Source: Nocardia xishanensis NBRC 101358
GTDB lineage: Bacteria > Actinomycetota > Actinomycetes > Mycobacteriales > Mycobacteriaceae
Reading direction: 5' to 3'
NCBI RefSeq assembly: GCF_001613365.1
Contig: NZ_BDCF01000002.1
Span: 434,001 to 498,000 of the forward strand
DNA: 64,000 nt
Shown: piece by piece, positions 23,744 through 31,658 of the stretch
How the letters are laid out: each line of letters begins with the position of its first letter
Numbering within the stretch: the stretch's first letter is position 1
Notes under the pieces: model-generated
The model's input: the letters and a program-made list of their open reading frames with translations, nothing else
What the model was told of the DNA's origin: nothing
Database searches by the model: none
Made by a program: the position numbers and the translations under genes

Positions 23744-23763
23744 CGCGGGACCAAGGGCCCTGC
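23744..23763 (+). promoter_or_regulatory. DevR/DosR-like box facing the Acg nitroreductase
   Basis: CGCGGGACCAAGGGCCCTGC keeps the GGGAC...CCC core (12 of 20 consensus positions) and lies 54 bp before ATG 23818. In mycobacteria acg genes are DosR-regulon members, which makes the match more believable. Confidence 0.4.
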
Positions 23764-23817
23764 CCGGCGGGCGGAAGGCCCGTATCCGCCGGTTCCCGCA
23801 CCGAGAAGACTCGAAAT

Positions 23818-24825
23818 ATGACCGCGCACAACCATGCATCTGCCGTTTCGGTACCCGATCACCCGACAATGCTGGCGGCGCTGCGGCTTGCCGCCCGCGC
23901 GCCGTCGGTGCACAACACCCAGCCGTGGTGCTGGAGGTTCGACGGCACGCGCCTGCATCTGTACACCGATGCCGATCGGCTGCTGTCCTCGACCGATCCC
24001 CTCGGCCGCCAGCTGGTAATCAGCTGCGGCGCCATGCTGCACCACGTGCGGACCGTCTTCGCCGACCGGGGCTGGCACACCGACACCAGGCGCGTGCCCA
24101 ACCCGCAACGACCCGATCACCTGGCGACGATCGAATTCCGGCCGTGGCCGGACCCGCCCGCCGGTGTACACACCCGCGTGCTCGCCATCGACCAGCGTCG
24201 CACCGACCGGCTACCTTTGGCCGAACCGCAGGGCTTCTCCGACATCCTGCCCCGAATGCGCATGCTCACCGCACCGCACGAGGTAGCGCTCGCCGTACTC
24301 GACGAGAGCGCCCGACCACGCCTGGCCGCCGCATCGGCACAGGCCGGTGCCCTGCGGCACCATGACCTGCTGTATCAGACCGAATTGGAGTGGTGGGCCG
24401 GGCATCCCGACAGGCCCGAGGGCGTGCCGCCATCCGCGCTGGTGTCCGACGCGGAATTCGCCCGGGTCGGTGTCGGACGCGTCTTTCCCTCCGTCCGGCA
24501 TTCGATGCGCCGTGCGCAGCCCGAGGACCACGCGCGGTTGGTGGTGCTCAGCACCGACGGCGACTCGGTCACGCGCTGGCTGCACACGGGCGAGGCCCTG
24601 TCGGCCGTGCTGCTGGAATGCACCGCAGCGGGGTTGGCGACCTGCGCGCTGACCCATATCACCGAACTCCCGACAGGCCGGAAACTGCTCGCCAGCCTGA
24701 TCCCGAACCCGGCCACGCCCCAAGTGGTGATCCGTATCGGGACCGCGCCCGACGACGGCGACATGATTCCACCCACTCCCCGCCGACCACTGACGGACAT
24801 CTTCACCCGCGTCGGCTCCCACTGA
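23818..24825 (+). CDS. Acg-family nitroreductase-like protein
   Basis: A 335-aa protein. The N-terminal motif RAPSVHNTQPWCWRF is diagnostic of the Acg (Rv2032/Rv3131) family of the nitroreductase superfamily. The second half has TGEALSAVLLECTAAGLATC and PQVVIRIGTAP, where nitroreductases hold FMN. In mycobacteria Acg proteins are dormancy (DosR) genes that bind and sequester FMN rather than act as active reductases. The upstream region carries a DevR-like box. ATG 23818 has GAGAAGAC as a weak site. Confidence 0.85.
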   Translation: MTAHNHASAVSVPDHPTMLAALRLAARAPSVHNTQPWCWRFDGTRLHLYTDADRLLSSTDPLGRQLVISCGAMLHHVRTVFADRGWHTDTRRVPNPQRPDHLATIEFRPWPDPPAGVHTRVLAIDQRRTDRLPLAEPQGFSDILPRMRMLTAPHEVALAVLDESARPRLAAASAQAGALRHHDLLYQTELEWWAGHPDRPEGVPPSALVSDAEFARVGVGRVFPSVRHSMRRAQPEDHARLVVLSTDGDSVTRWLHTGEALSAVLLECTAAGLATCALTHITELPTGRKLLASLIPNPATPQVVIRIGTAPDDGDMIPPTPRRPLTDIFTRVGSH

Positions 24826-25262
24826 CCCCGACGCCGGGCACGCCCGGCTGTACGGTCACAGCGGTGCCCGGGTCTACCGGCCGACCTCCCCCCGCTTCGG
24901 AAACCCTCGTCCCGGGTCTCGATTCGACCCGCGTCGGCGAAGGACGCCCTCGACACTTCGCGGAGGAAGCTTCCATCAGCGGCTCGACGTCTTTGTTGGT
25001 AGTCGCGCCATCCTGTTCCTTACGCCGTGCCCACCGTGGCCATCACCTCTCTGACATAAGGCCAAGGGCCACATCCTCGTTGCTCGGCAGCAATCTGAAA
25101 AAGATTGCCCGGGTGCCACTCCAAGGGCCTTAATGGTATAGAGCAGGGCACCTATAGGTCGGGCACCGACCAGGAACAGAGGACCAGCAACAAGGAGCCA
25201 GCGCCACTGGGGGCGATCGAGGTGAAGGTGGACGCAATTCTAGCCGCGGTCGAGGAGGAATG
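24826..25262. other. 437-bp region between acg-like gene and LuxR-type gene
   Basis: A short inverted repeat (GCCGGGCACGCCCGGC, about 24836-24851) may end the upstream transcript. CCAAGGGCC, part of the DevR-like box at 23751, recurs at 25062 and 25121. Just before the LuxR-type gene a frame ends in VKVDAILAAVEEE with its TGA overlapping the ATG at 25260, and it reads back as protein-like sequence to about 25138 without an ATG. It may be a short unannotated leader gene or part of a mis-chosen start. Confidence 0.35.
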
Positions 25263-26063
25263 ATGGCGTCGCTGAATCCGTTCGGCTACCGGCCGGGAGA
25301 GCGCGAAGATCAGTGTTGCTCTGCTGATGCCGGGCTTCACGAAGGAGTGCCGAGGGGGATGTCCGAGGGGGCTCACGCAGTTCGCCGAAGTGAAGAATCC
25401 GCTTTGCGGATAGTCATCGTCTCGCCGATCCGGCTGTATCGCGAAGGGCTGGCGGCGGTACTGTCCGCGCTGGGCGGCATTGGTGAGATCGCCACATGCG
25501 AGCATCCCGTCGAAGGACTCCACCTCGCCCGTCAAGTCGTCCCGCACATTCTCCTGCTGGACATGTCCGCGGTGAACAGTTCGGCAAGCGCACGTTTGTA
25601 CGCCAGAGAATTCCCGGACACCAAGATCGTGGCTCTCGCGCTCCCGGAAACCGAGCAGCGTGTCGTCGACTGTGCAGAAGCAGGGGTGGTCGCATACGTG
25701 CCGCGCGAAGGATCTATCGACGATCTCATGGCGACGATACGGCATGCGGCACAAGGGAAAACGCTGTGCTCACCGCTGATCGCGGCTGGTCTGATGCGCC
25801 GAGTCGCCGCGCTTGCCAACGAAAATCGCCTGCGACGCTCACGCCCCCTGCTGACCGCCCGCGAGTCGGAGGTCGCCGATTACATCGCGCTCGGCCTGAG
25901 CAACCGTGCGATCGCCGCGCGCTTGGGAATCGAAGTATGCACCGTCAAAAATCATGTGCACAACATCCTGGAGAAGCTCGGCGTGACTCAACGCGCAGAC
26001 GTGGCCGAACATCTCCGGGACAGAACCCGATCCCTCCCGGACAACTGCCTTCCGTCCGAGTGA
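25263..26063 (+). CDS. LuxR/NarL-type regulator with an atypical receiver
   Basis: A 266-aa protein. The receiver-like domain (about 48-165) begins IVIVSPIRLYREGLAAVLSA, so the usual acidic pair after the first strand is missing. LLLDMSAVN keeps an Asp at the phospho-acceptor position. The C-terminal LuxR helix-turn-helix is canonical: LTARESEVADYIALGLSNRA, then TVKNHVHNILEKLGV. A strong GAGGAGG site favours ATG 25263; a shorter protein from ATG 25359 is possible. No partner kinase is adjacent. Phosphorylation-independent control is plausible. Confidence 0.8.
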   Translation: MASLNPFGYRPGEREDQCCSADAGLHEGVPRGMSEGAHAVRRSEESALRIVIVSPIRLYREGLAAVLSALGGIGEIATCEHPVEGLHLARQVVPHILLLDMSAVNSSASARLYAREFPDTKIVALALPETEQRVVDCAEAGVVAYVPREGSIDDLMATIRHAAQGKTLCSPLIAAGLMRRVAALANENRLRRSRPLLTARESEVADYIALGLSNRAIAARLGIEVCTVKNHVHNILEKLGVTQRADVAEHLRDRTRSLPDNCLPSE

Positions 26064-26111
26064 CCGATCTATTCGGATCCGGATAGCTGAAACCCAGCCG
26101 GCCAAACTACT

Positions 26112-26240
26112 TCATCTGACAATGTCGCCGTGGTGGCACACACGCACCGCGGCTCTGCCCGCTGAAACCGCCCTGGACACCCGCGCGAACAACTCCTCCG
26201 GCCCAGCCGTCCACTCAGCAAGACCGTTGTAATCCAGCAC
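26112..26240 (-). CDS. possible 42-aa protein or gene remnant
   Basis: A GTG at 26240 opens a short frame with good protein character: LDYNGLAEWTAGPEELFARV, then SRAVSAGRAAVRVCHHGD. The frame continues upstream without a better start, so it may be the C-terminal end of a truncated gene. It is convergent with the LuxR-type gene. Confidence 0.3.
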   Translation of the reverse strand: MLDYNGLAEWTAGPEELFARVSRAVSAGRAAVRVCHHGDIVR

Positions 26241-26478
26241 GAAACTTTCTGCTACCCAACAGCATCGCGAAGTGACGCTGGAGTGCTATCCGACCAGCGC
26301 GAACATCGGTCCGGATCGGGGTTCACTCGAAAACGGATCCAAGGACTCATTGTCCGAATGCCGGTGCTGGGGCGTTACTGGATAGAGCCCGGCAATGACA
26401 AAAGCCGGCACCCCGGTGCAGATGGAGCCCTATTCACTCCACATCACCTCTTCACCGCATCAGCAAGGAGACAGCGCC
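26241..26478. promoter_or_regulatory. upstream region of the IPT/TIG gene
   Basis: No gene was recognised here. The last 30 bases hold the AAGGAG ribosome site of the IPT gene. No clear promoter hexamers or inverted repeats were identified. Confidence 0.3.
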
Positions 26479-27723
26479 ATGCCTACTATTACCTCACTCT
26501 CGCCGACATCGGGGCCCGCCTCGGGTTTCAACGGTGTGGTCATCACCGGCACCGACTTCACCGGTGTCCTGGCTGTGCGGTTCGGTGCGACCGTGACCAC
26601 TTTCACGGCCAATTCCAGTACGCAGATCACCGCGATCGCTCCGCCGGGAACGGGTACGGTGCAGGTCACTGTCACCACTTTGGCCGGTACGAGTAACGGC
26701 GTTTCGTATACCTACGTATCGGTTCCCGCGGTTCCCACTGTGGCTTCGATCATTCCGAGTACGGGACCGGTGACCGGCGGGACTTTGGTCACCTTGACCG
26801 GCACCGGGTTCACCGGTGCTACCGCGGTGAGTTTCGGCGCCACTCCCGCAACGTCCTATTTCGTGTTGTCGGACAATCTGCTAGTTGCGTTGTCTCCTGC
26901 CGGGGTCGGTACCGTGCCGGTCACGGTCACCACTTCGGCGGGTACGAGTGCCGGGATCCCGTTCACGTATGTGCCGGTTCCCACGCTGACTTCGATCAGT
27001 CCGAATTCGGGGCCGGTGACAGGCGGGACTACGGTCACTTTGACGGGCACTGGGTTCACTGGTGCTACTGCGGTGCGTTTCGGTATTCTTCCTGCGACTT
27101 CGTTCACGGTGAATTCGGATACGCAGATCACCGCGGTCACTCCGGTAGGCCTCGGCACGGTGCCGGTCACCGTCACCACAGCAGGCGGTACGAGTAACGG
27201 GGTTCCTTACACCTATGTGCCGCTTCCGATCCTGATTTCGTTGATTCCGAATTCGGGGTCGTCCGCTGGGGGGACTACGGTTACTCTGACCGGTGTGGGT
27301 CTGACCGGTGCCACAGGCGTGAGTTTCGGTGCTACGCCGGCAACTTCGTTCACGGTCGTATCGGACACGCAAATCACCGCGGTTGCTCCTGCGGGGCTCG
27401 GTACGGTGCAGGTGAAGGTCACCACTGCGGCGGGTACGAGTAACGGGCTGCCGTTCACCTACGTGTCCGTTCCCGCGGTTCCCATCGTGGCTTCGATCAC
27501 TCCGAATTCGGGGCCGGCGTTCGGGGGAACTTTGGTGATCTTGACCGGCACCGGATTCACAGGCGCTTCCGCGGTGAGTTTCGGCGCTACTCCGGCGACA
27601 ATCTATTTCGTGCTCTCGGATACGTTGATCATTGCGTTGGCACCTGCGGGGACCGGTACCGTGCAGGTCACAGTCACCACTGCGGCTGGAACGAGCAACG
27701 GCGTTTCGTACACCTACGTCTGA
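26479..27723 (+). CDS. five-repeat IPT/TIG domain protein
   Basis: A 414-aa protein from ATG 26479 with AAGGAG ten bases upstream. It is made almost wholly of five tandem IPT/TIG immunoglobulin-like repeats of about 83 residues. Each opens with a SxxPxSGPxxGGTxVTLTG pattern and continues AVxFGxTPAT, TQITAxxP and GTVxVTVTT. There is no signal peptide, membrane helix, LPXTG or catalytic domain, although IPT repeats are usually extracellular. The repeats are about 75-90% alike at places, with near-identical DNA blocks. Either it is exported by a non-Sec route or the N-terminal part was lost. Confidence 0.88.
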   Translation: MPTITSLSPTSGPASGFNGVVITGTDFTGVLAVRFGATVTTFTANSSTQITAIAPPGTGTVQVTVTTLAGTSNGVSYTYVSVPAVPTVASIIPSTGPVTGGTLVTLTGTGFTGATAVSFGATPATSYFVLSDNLLVALSPAGVGTVPVTVTTSAGTSAGIPFTYVPVPTLTSISPNSGPVTGGTTVTLTGTGFTGATAVRFGILPATSFTVNSDTQITAVTPVGLGTVPVTVTTAGGTSNGVPYTYVPLPILISLIPNSGSSAGGTTVTLTGVGLTGATGVSFGATPATSFTVVSDTQITAVAPAGLGTVQVKVTTAAGTSNGLPFTYVSVPAVPIVASITPNSGPAFGGTLVILTGTGFTGASAVSFGATPATIYFVLSDTLIIALAPAGTGTVQVTVTTAAGTSNGVSYTYV

Positions 27724-27775
27724 CCGCACCCCGCACGGGCTTCAGCCCAGGGCTAGGGCCTTCCCGAACACCGGA

Positions 27776-27805
27776 GGGACCGATCCGGATTCACGGACCG
27801 GTCCC
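27776..27805 (+). terminator. intrinsic terminator of the IPT gene
   Basis: GGGACCGATCCG (27776-27787) pairs with CGGACCGGTCCC (27794-27805), one mismatch in 12, with a 6-base loop. It is followed by a T-rich run TTCGGTTGTTGTTGTT. Confidence 0.8.
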
Positions 27806-28119
27806 TTCGGTTGTTGTTGTTCCCGCAACGATGTCCCCCAGCGGTCAACGCGTCGTGTCTACTTTCGCGGTGCTGATGGCGAGTCGAGGCGCGCCGTAGC
27901 CGATCCGCACGAGTGGAAACATATCCGCAACCTCCGACAGGTTGGCATTGCCGTGTAGACGGCAACCTTTACAGAGCCGGACCGCGGAAACGGTCGGCGG
28001 CACAGGGTGTCTCACCAACGAACGTTATCGACCCACTGCGGTCGCACGCCCTGCGGCAGAATCGGACGTTCGCCGACACGCCGCGCGGCATGGGCTGCGT
28101 TTCGCTTCGCCGCAGGCGA
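27806..28119. other. 314-bp region without a gene
   Basis: This lies between the IPT terminator and the 3' end of the convergent ATP-grasp gene. Only short shadow frames are present and no further structure was seen. Confidence 0.5.
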
Positions 28120-28974
28120 TCAACGTCGGAAACCGTTGTGAAAGACAGTGATCAACGCCTCTGGCCGCATCGTCTTCGGTCGGTCGCTGACCTGCCCATC
28201 GCCGAGTTCCACCAACCGCCATACTCCATCAGCACGTAAAGCGAAGTCAGCTGTTACGAAAGGGAGGCCGAGACGAGCGATGGTATGCCCGACCACGATC
28301 GGATCGAGTTCAGCAGGGGGCATGTCCTCCGGGGTGTCGGGGTGCGGTCCGATCAACCGGCACCTGCCGTCGACCCACCAGGTACGAACCTCGGCCGAGA
28401 GGAAGTTCTCGAATCGGCGGACAACGAATCCGCCTGTCATGTCTTCTCCGCGGAGCTCTTGGAATCTGGTCGCCACACGCCAGGCGCTGTCTGCGTCGTC
28501 CACCTCGGGGATGAACGCAGCCTCGTGCCAGTAATGCTTCATCGACTTGGTGTAGTCGCGGAGCACGGCAGGGCCGGATCTCAGTTCTCGCAGCGCGCGG
28601 TCGAATGCGGTGCGATCGGTTCCGCTGGTCCATATCGACCGAGGTGTCATGTCGGAGAGCGCGGAGTACCAGCGCGGTAACTCATGGGCGCGCCGGTACT
28701 GCTCGGCGCTGGTTCGCAGTGTGACGTTTCGACGTCGCAACGCTTGATCGAATGCCGCGTACTGGTCGCTGCGCAGCATCCAGCCGCGGTAAACCGCCTC
28801 ACCGCGCGCTCGAACGCGGCGAACGGCTTCGTCCGCATCGTCTGGACGGGTCAGCGCATCATGATCGACCAAGGCCACATCCATACCCGCAGCACGGGCC
28901 GCATCGGCCTCAGCGGCGAAATGCTCATCGACGCGGGATGGGTGAATTACGTCGGCTGGCACGAGGAGAATCAC
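28120..28974 (-). CDS. ATP-grasp domain protein
   Basis: A 284-aa protein. GTG 28974 is chosen because AGGAGG lies nine bases upstream and the fold begins at once (ILLVPADVIHPSRVDEHFAA). The second half has the ATP-grasp features AVLRDYTKSMKHYWHEAAFI, GGFVVRRFENFL, the acidic TADFALRADGVWRLVELGDG (metal/ATP site) and DRPKTM. This resembles ATP-grasp (DUF4343-type) proteins of actinobacteria that ligate an amine or amino acid to a carboxylate. No partner scaffold gene is adjacent, so the substrate is unknown. Confidence 0.8.
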   Translation of the reverse strand: MILLVPADVIHPSRVDEHFAAEADAARAAGMDVALVDHDALTRPDDADEAVRRVRARGEAVYRGWMLRSDQYAAFDQALRRRNVTLRTSAEQYRRAHELPRWYSALSDMTPRSIWTSGTDRTAFDRALRELRSGPAVLRDYTKSMKHYWHEAAFIPEVDDADSAWRVATRFQELRGEDMTGGFVVRRFENFLSAEVRTWWVDGRCRLIGPHPDTPEDMPPAELDPIVVGHTIARLGLPFVTADFALRADGVWRLVELGDGQVSDRPKTMRPEALITVFHNGFRR

Positions 28975-29165
28975 AGAACTCAGCCTCCTGGTCACCCAGC
29001 TTACCTTCAACCGGTTTCCGTGTTATGCATACCTTCCTCGATGTCACCAGCACTGTCTTGGCCGAGTCGAACAGTGCCGAGAGCGACTGCCGGATGGACT
29101 GCTGATCGCAACACCCTTGGTCCGTATCGCTTGTGGGCTGCCGCCCCGGCTCACTGGGGCGTTGG

Positions 29166-29368
29166 TCAGTTCGGGTCGGTGCCGAGCTGCGGGACGAAAT
29201 GAGGTTGGTGGGTTTCGTGCATGCGGACTGCCACGAGCAGAGCTGTGGCGGCGGCCACCCAGACGGCGGCGTGCAGACCCATCGGGTCGGCGACGACGCC
29301 GCCCAGCACCGCGCCGACGGCGTAGCCGAGGTCTCGCCAGACGCGGCAGACCCCACCGCGCGGCCGCG
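29166..29368 (-). pseudogene. C-terminal remnant of an MFS transporter
   Basis: About 65 codons encode CRVWRDLGYAVGAVLGGVVA, then DPMGLHAAVWVAAATALLVA and VRMHETH before a stop at 29166. This is the last two membrane helices of a drug-type MFS transporter. A stop lies in frame just upstream and no other part of the gene remains, so it is 5'-truncated. Confidence 0.7.
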
Positions 29369-29524
29369 CCTAACTGCAAGCGCTGGCGTCAGTCTCGAGT
29401 AGCCGATTTCAGGAGTTCGCCTTTCGCCCCCAGGCGTGCCGCTGTTGAGCGGGTGGGCGATCAGAACGTTGGGGCAATAAGCTCAGCGTCGACCGCACAG
29501 CTTCGATGGTGTAGCGGCGGTCGA

Positions 29525-30529
29525 TCAGCAGTCGATCTCGTATCGATACCACTGGCGGGGATTGCCGTCCTCGTGCAACCAGAGCGTCGCGTCGCGTCCG
29601 ATCTTTCCCCGCGCCCAGCCTGCTGGTGACCGGCCGCCGGGCAGAGCCAGAATTTCCGTGCCGGTCTCGGTCACCACGCCATCCTCGCGGCGGGCTTTGC
29701 GGATCGTCCAAACCGGCTTGTCGTTGCGGCGGTATTGATCCAGAAAGGCGAGTGCGGAATCCGATACCGCTAGGCCGGAGCATCCCGTAATTGGATTCGG
29801 TGTGATCGACCGAACCCCGCTCGCATCGACCTCGACTAGTGGAAATTTGGTGTAGGGGCAGGCGTGAACCAGTGCCTGGCCCACGTTGAGCGCGTAGCAG
29901 TCACACCAGTCGACCTCGTTACCGGTGTCGTTGTAGGCGAACCAGGGGTCTCCGTCAGGGTCGTTCCAGCGGGCTAGCCCGACCATGGAGCTGACCGACC
30001 ACGTGCCATCCGGCATGGCGAATCGGTAGGTGGATTCGTCGAAGTAGCTGATCCAGATCCTGCCGCGGGGATCCGTCGACAACTGCTCGATGCCGTCTCC
30101 AGCATAAAAAGCACCTGCTCGCGTGCCGCCGCTATCGAAGGCAATGACGTTGCGGGTCAGTTCGCTTTCATGCGCCGGGGCGGATTGCTCATGTGGCCGT
30201 TGGGCGTTCGCCGCATGGATACGTGCCGCGCCCACAACGACGCCATCGCTCAGGGCATCGATTTCGGAGAACCATTGATCGAGGCCGTAGAGCAGGATCT
30301 GGTGCTCGTCGTCCCCGTCGCAGATGACGACGGTCGCGTCGAAAAGTGGTATCGGTGGCTTCCAAGGCCCTCGGCGGCGCCACGGCAAGGCCTCCGCCGC
30401 GCCCTGGGCGGGATCGACTAGCAAGGCCAGTAGCCGGCCTCGGTGGTCGATAGTGGAGGCGAGGACATCGAATCGTACGTAGCGCTCCGGCAGGGTTGCG
30501 TGAAGCGCGAGGTTGCGACTATCGGCCAT
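29525..30529 (-). CDS. hypothetical protein, propeller-like
   Basis: A 334-aa soluble protein from ATG 30529. It shows repeated short strand patterns with aromatic/Asp turns (STDPRGRIWISYFDESTYRF; ALNVGQALVHACPYTKFPLV) and ends in WLHEDGNPRQWYRYEIDC, suggestive of a beta-propeller. No signal peptide or enzyme motif was recognised. Three Cys (DWCDCYAL and a C-terminal Cys) are notable. It is not clearly linked to its neighbours. Confidence 0.7.
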   Translation of the reverse strand: MADSRNLALHATLPERYVRFDVLASTIDHRGRLLALLVDPAQGAAEALPWRRRGPWKPPIPLFDATVVICDGDDEHQILLYGLDQWFSEIDALSDGVVVGAARIHAANAQRPHEQSAPAHESELTRNVIAFDSGGTRAGAFYAGDGIEQLSTDPRGRIWISYFDESTYRFAMPDGTWSVSSMVGLARWNDPDGDPWFAYNDTGNEVDWCDCYALNVGQALVHACPYTKFPLVEVDASGVRSITPNPITGCSGLAVSDSALAFLDQYRRNDKPVWTIRKARREDGVVTETGTEILALPGGRSPAGWARGKIGRDATLWLHEDGNPRQWYRYEIDC

Positions 30530-30785
30530 TGGCCTTTCCGGTTGTCATGTGCTCGATCATGGCACGGCCCACCGGCTTTCCCACATGCGCCAGGGGCAAA
30601 CGCACTGTAGCGGCTCCCAAGGCACGCGGCATCGTGGATCGGAAACAATCGTTCGCGGGTGCAGCGGCCACCGCGCCGGGGTGCTCGGATACGACTACAC
30701 GGATCGATGAAATCTCACGCATAGGCCCGGCTTGGCGGGCCCTAGCCGATTCGAAACGCGCACTATGCGGCAAGAGAGGATGTTG

Positions 30786-31280
30786 TTAGCCGTGGCAACA
30801 GACCCGAACAAGCACTGTGTCGTCGGGCAGTGTCTCCAGGTAGTTTTCGATGCCGTCCGGTGGTATCGGGCAGTCGGGTCGGTCCTCACAGAACGTGGTC
30901 TCGCCCCAATCCTTATGTCGGCAAATGCCGCTCGACTCGACCCACCAACCGTCCAGGGTGAGCACATCGGGCCACGACAGGTTGTGCACCGCGACATTCA
31001 GCAAGGACTTCGGGCCGCCCGCGCACTCGCCTCGCTCGGGGCGCAGCACGATGCCGAATTGGTTGGGGCCGTCGTGAATCAGCCGAGGATCGTCCTCATG
31101 ACCCGGTCGGACGTAGAACCCGGCTCCTTCCCCGCCACCCCGAATCCGCCACGTGTCCCACATATCTCGCTCCGGGAACCCTTGCCGCGTCTCGAATGGA
31201 GCGAGAGCTCGCGTGATCGCGGCTTCCACGTCATCGATCGCATCCGGCGGCAGACAGATCGTCACCCAACGTTGCGCCAA
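30786..31280 (-). CDS. hypothetical protein
   Basis: A 164-aa protein starting at ATG 31280. The N-terminus (RWVTICLPPDAIDDVEAAIT) and the middle (EDDPRLIHDGPNQFGIVLRP) look like a compact alpha-beta fold, and it ends CCHG. It has six Cys but no CxxC pairs. It resembles uncharacterised actinobacterial proteins with a WVTICLPxxxxDD start. No function can be proposed. It lies 256 bp upstream of the propeller-like gene on the same strand. Confidence 0.6.
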   Translation of the reverse strand: MAQRWVTICLPPDAIDDVEAAITRALAPFETRQGFPERDMWDTWRIRGGGEGAGFYVRPGHEDDPRLIHDGPNQFGIVLRPERGECAGGPKSLLNVAVHNLSWPDVLTLDGWWVESSGICRHKDWGETTFCEDRPDCPIPPDGIENYLETLPDDTVLVRVCCHG

Positions 31281-31297
31281 CCCACATCCCTCCCGCC

Positions 31298-31516
31298 GTA
31301 CCGCGCGGCCCAGGCTACCTCTCGGAATCGACGAACGCAGCGGAAGAGGACGACGAAAGACTCAGGCTGCTACGCCTGGCCGAAGTACTCGACCTGACCG
31401 TTCACGACGTCACCGTCGAGGACGACGGGAGCTTGATGGTGAGTTTTCACGACAACGTCTGCTTGCGTGTGTCTGGACGGAAGCAAGATTTGCCTCCATG
31501 GCCCAGCGAACTTTGA
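31298..31516 (+). pseudogene. 5'-truncated remnant of a small hypothetical gene
   Basis: An open frame without ATG/GTG ends at 31516. It is protein-like: AAEEDDERLRLLRLAEVLDL, TVHDVTVEDDGSLMVSFHDN, then WPSEL. The pattern recalls small DUF6188-like proteins of Nocardia. It begins where the divergent gene starts, so the 5' part has been lost, or translation starts at a non-standard codon. Confidence 0.4.
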
Positions 31517-31559
31517 GGTAGTCGACTACTCGTGTCCGCGCTCGTAGTGGGTCCTAACT

Positions 31560-31658
31560 TTGGCGGTGCTCGACGAGGTGGGCGCCATCGCCACAGCGTC
31601 GGCACTTCGCTCCCCGTGGGTGCAATGCGAGTTCGCTCGCGAACTAGAGGAGGCCGCC
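31560..31658 (+). pseudogene. TIR-like C-terminal segment ahead of the trypsin-vWA gene
   Basis: In frame with the following gene, but upstream of its likely ATG, 33 codons read LDEVGAIATASALRSPWVQC and continue EFARELEEA. This resembles the last strand-helix of TIR domains (SxxxxSPWVxxEFxxAL). No earlier part of a TIR domain is visible. It may be a remnant, or an N-terminal extension if a TTG at 31560 were used. Confidence 0.3.

Noticed and set aside
26479..27723. Regularly spaced near-identical DNA repeats, considered as a CRISPR-like array
   Set aside because: The period is about 249 bp, repeats are coding and keep frame, and they encode IPT domains.
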